Below are positions 12,950-14,101 of a DNA stretch of 14,101 bases, piece by piece. Within the stretch, counting starts at the first letter, position 1. Each line of letters starts with the position of its first letter. The position numbers and the translations under genes were made by a program. The stretch lies in contig JBNJDE010000060.1 of assembly GCA_051744605.1 (NCBI GenBank), positions 1 through 14,101 on the forward strand, written 5' to 3'. A model generated the notes under the pieces. That model saw nothing but the letters and a program-made list of their open reading frames with translations, was not told where the DNA came from and made no database searches. Origin of the DNA: Halanaeroarchaeum sp051744605 (lineage in GTDB: Archaea; Halobacteriota; Halobacteria; Halobacteriales; Halobacteriaceae).

Positions 12950-13474
12950 ATGACCCAAGAAATCAACACAACCGTCCTCGGTAGCGATGTCTCGCTCCGA
13001 TTCAGCGCGCCGTGGGCTGCCTACTGGCTCGCGTTCGTGAGAATCCTCACCGGGTGGTACATCTTCCGCTCGGGACTGACGAAGATACTCGACTGGCCCT
13101 TCGACGCCTCCGGATACCTCCTCCAGGGGAGCGCCGGAACCGTTCTCGAACCACTCCTCGTCTTCGTCGGCAACACCGGCCCCCTGCTCGCCGTCACGAA
13201 CTTCATGGTTCCCGTCGGGGAGCTCCTCATCGGCGTCGGTCTCATCTTCGGCGGGTTCGTCCGCCTGGCGTCGTTCTTTGGCGCCCTCCTGATGGGATTT
13301 TTCTACTTCACGAACGCGGACTGGGCCGCCGGCGCCTTCACCATCGAGATAGCAGCGATGTTGCTGTTCATGACGCTGGCCGTCTTCGGCGCAGGCCGCG
13401 TCTTCGGCATCGATCGGTACCTCGAGTCGATGAACTGGGCACAGAACCGCTGGGCACGTTTGCTCATGGGGTAA
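12950..13474 (+). CDS. DoxX/DoxD-like membrane protein
   Basis: A 174-aa membrane protein with four hydrophobic segments at about 22-42, 80-100, 104-120 and 129-148. The opening ...VRILTGWYIFRSGLTKILDWPF (30-51) and the later MVPVGELLIGVGLIFGGFVRLASFFGALLM pattern (86-115) are those of the DoxX family, which includes DoxD, the small subunit of the Acidianus thiosulfate:quinone oxidoreductase. Most DoxX proteins have other or unknown redox-linked roles, so thiosulfate oxidation should not be assumed here. The gene has a Shine-Dalgarno site and a leader, and is followed 18 nt later by a small membrane protein gene. Confidence 0.83.
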   Translation: MTQEINTTVLGSDVSLRFSAPWAAYWLAFVRILTGWYIFRSGLTKILDWPFDASGYLLQGSAGTVLEPLLVFVGNTGPLLAVTNFMVPVGELLIGVGLIFGGFVRLASFFGALLMGFFYFTNADWAAGAFTIEIAAMLLFMTLAVFGAGRVFGIDRYLESMNWAQNRWARLLMG

Positions 13475-13478
13475 CACC

Positions 13479-13485
13479 GAGGTGA
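13479..13485 (+). promoter_or_regulatory. Strong Shine-Dalgarno site before the 70-aa gene
   Basis: GAGGTGA lies seven bases before the ATG at 13493. It is the best Shine-Dalgarno match in the window and shows independent initiation on a shared mRNA. Confidence 0.65.
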
Positions 13486-13492
13486 ATACACT

Positions 13493-13705
13493 ATGTCAAC
13501 ACTAACCACGATCGACAAAATCGCGATGGTCCTCGGCGGCGGCCTGATCGTTCTCGGCCTCCCCGTACTGGGATTCGTGCTTACCGTGACGGGAGAGTGT
13601 CCGTTGTTCTATCCGATCATCCGGGGCTACCTGGTCCTGCTCGGATTCCTCGTCTTCATGCTCCTCGCGGTCTCGAAGTTGTTCCTGCCGGCCCCCGAAG
13701 CCTGA
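13493..13705 (+). CDS. Small membrane protein, two helices (70 aa)
   Basis: Two hydrophobic segments (about 10-32 and 42-64) are joined by a short loop, GECPLFYP, that contains the only cysteine (C36). The tail is short. I do not recognise a named family. It is preceded by a strong Shine-Dalgarno and lies 18 nt after the DoxX-like gene, so it is almost certainly in the same operon and may be a partner subunit or assembly factor. A T5 run 14 nt after its stop could end the transcript. Confidence 0.7.
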   Translation: MSTLTTIDKIAMVLGGGLIVLGLPVLGFVLTVTGECPLFYPIIRGYLVLLGFLVFMLLAVSKLFLPAPEA

Positions 13706-13718
13706 TCGGCGACCCGGC

Positions 13719-13723
13719 TTTTT
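13719..13723 (+). terminator. T-run terminator after the DoxX operon
   Basis: CGGCTTTTTGCGG contains five T residues shortly after the stop codon. Archaeal termination commonly uses T-runs without a hairpin, but five T is short, so this is tentative. Confidence 0.35.
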
Positions 13724-13858
13724 GCGGTCGGTCTTCGTGTGGTGCCCGCAGCCATCGTTCGACCACTGTCCGTGCAGTACACGTTGCGGAGGGGATTGTG
13801 AACCACGGTCGTTCCAGTCGCTTCGCTCCTTTCACTCCCTGATTCAAATCCCACACCG

Positions 13859-13887
13859 GTTGCTGCTCACGATTAGTTCGCAGCAAC
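13859..13887. repeat. Hairpin tip 1 of the right array
   Basis: GTTGCTGC (13859-13866) and GCAGCAAC (13880-13887) pair perfectly around a 13-nt loop. The stem can continue into R2 and R1 with a bulged A. Confidence 0.8.
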
Positions 13888-13914
13888 ACGGTGCGGAGGG
13901 GATTATGAACCGAA

Positions 13915-13956
13915 ATCAGACGGTCGGTCTCACTCCGTTCGACCGCTGCGTCTGAT
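13915..13956. repeat. Nested hairpin between R1 and the divergent R2
   Basis: The outer stem is ATCAGACG (13915-13922) with CGTCTGAT (13949-13956). The inner stem is CGGTCG (13921-13926) with CGACCG (13940-13945), partly overlapping the outer stem. Confidence 0.75.
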
Positions 13957-13976
13957 AGGGTTACAAATCCCTCTCA

Positions 13977-14005
13977 CGTTTTCCTCGTAGGTCGCTCGGA
14001 AAACG
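13977..14005. repeat. Hairpin tip 2 of the right array
   Basis: CGTTTTCC (13977-13984) and GGAAAACG (13998-14005) pair perfectly around a 13-nt loop, the same geometry as tip 1 with a different sequence. Confidence 0.8.
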
Positions 14006-14030
14006 GTGCGGAGGGGATTGTGAACCACGC

Positions 14031-14061
14031 CCGAGAACCTGCGCTTTGCGCAGAACCTCGG
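14031..14061. repeat. Hairpin between the last R1 and R2
   Basis: CCGAG (14031-14035) pairs with CTCGG (14057-14061), and CTGCGC (14039-14044) pairs with GCGCAG (14048-14053) around TTT, separated by a symmetric AAC/AAC internal loop. Confidence 0.8.
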
Positions 14062-14101
14062 TCTGATTCAAATCCCACACCGGTTGCTCCTCGCGGAATT
14101 G

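Larger units (their letters stand above)
13784..14101. repeat. Palindromic repeat array (right array)
   Basis: Two motifs alternate. R1, (G)TGCGGAGGGGATT followed by [GA]TGAACC, occurs at 13784-13804, 13890-13911 and 14005-14026. R2, GATTCAAATCCCACACCGG plus TTGCT, occurs at 13841-13864 and 14065-14088, with a divergent copy near 13958-13978. R1 is the imperfect reverse complement of R2, so each R2-R1 pair closes a long hairpin. R2 carries the same TTCAAATCC core as the left array but a different continuation. Segments between R1 and R2 also form hairpins of varying sequence. The array runs off the right edge. No ORF of coding character is present in this stretch. Confidence 0.75.

Noticed and set aside
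13596..13955. Small plus-strand and minus-strand frames overlapping the right array
   Set aside because: They cross the 70-aa gene or the palindromic repeats, have no start signals and no coding-like composition.
1..14101. Genomic island bounded by the two repeat arrays
   Set aside because: The interior is largely core genes (pgk, udk, dacZ and lineage-wide families), there is no integrase, and the two arrays have different flanking sequences, so they are not matching attachment sites.

Overview
The window looks like chromosomal DNA of a haloarchaeon (class Halobacteria). The evidence is high GC with strong G/C third positions, very acidic proteins, several families I know only from haloarchaea (DUF5784, DUF5785, DUF7522 and HEWD types, a CPXCG micro-protein, an archaeal DacZ), and promoters with a TATA-like box about 25-30 nt before the start codon, as expected for leaderless mRNAs. 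The species cannot be named from the sequence.

Layout. 1-310 is an array of short palindromic repeats built on a core that resembles a tRNA T-arm plus 3' acceptor strand, followed by repeat-like intergenic DNA. 486-2617 holds a membrane M48-like metalloprotease, a SnoaL-like protein, a membrane-anchored zinc ribbon and a 72-aa winged-helix protein. 2810-6062 is the most coherent block: a CPA2-type cation:proton antiporter on the minus strand, and on the plus strand dacZ (c-di-AMP synthase) translationally coupled to a short MscS-type channel. This looks like an ion and osmotic homeostasis cluster. Between the antiporter and dacZ lies a possible extra small gene with an interlocked divergent promoter. 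6059-9359 carries a hexapeptide acyltransferase, a second 74-aa winged helix, a HEWD micro-protein, a DUF5784 protein with a possible nuclease-like fold, a DUF7522 protein, a 32-aa zinc-finger micro-protein and a CBS-pair protein. 9360-12734 holds GNAT, pgk, a CBS-zinc-ribbon protein, uridine kinase and a DUF5785 protein. 12950-13705 is a DoxX-like operon with clear Shine-Dalgarno sites. 13784-14101 is a second palindromic array with the same TTCAAATCC core but different flanks.

Most genes are housekeeping or lineage-conserved, and I see no integrase, transposase, CRISPR array or complete tRNA. The gene packing is tight: several convergent pairs have touching or overlapping stop codons (TTAA at 6059-6062, TGATCA at 9357-9362 and 12411-12416, and a 20-nt overlap at 6861-6880). 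The most unusual structures are the two arrays, in which conserved arms enclose hairpin tips that differ in sequence but stay self-complementary.
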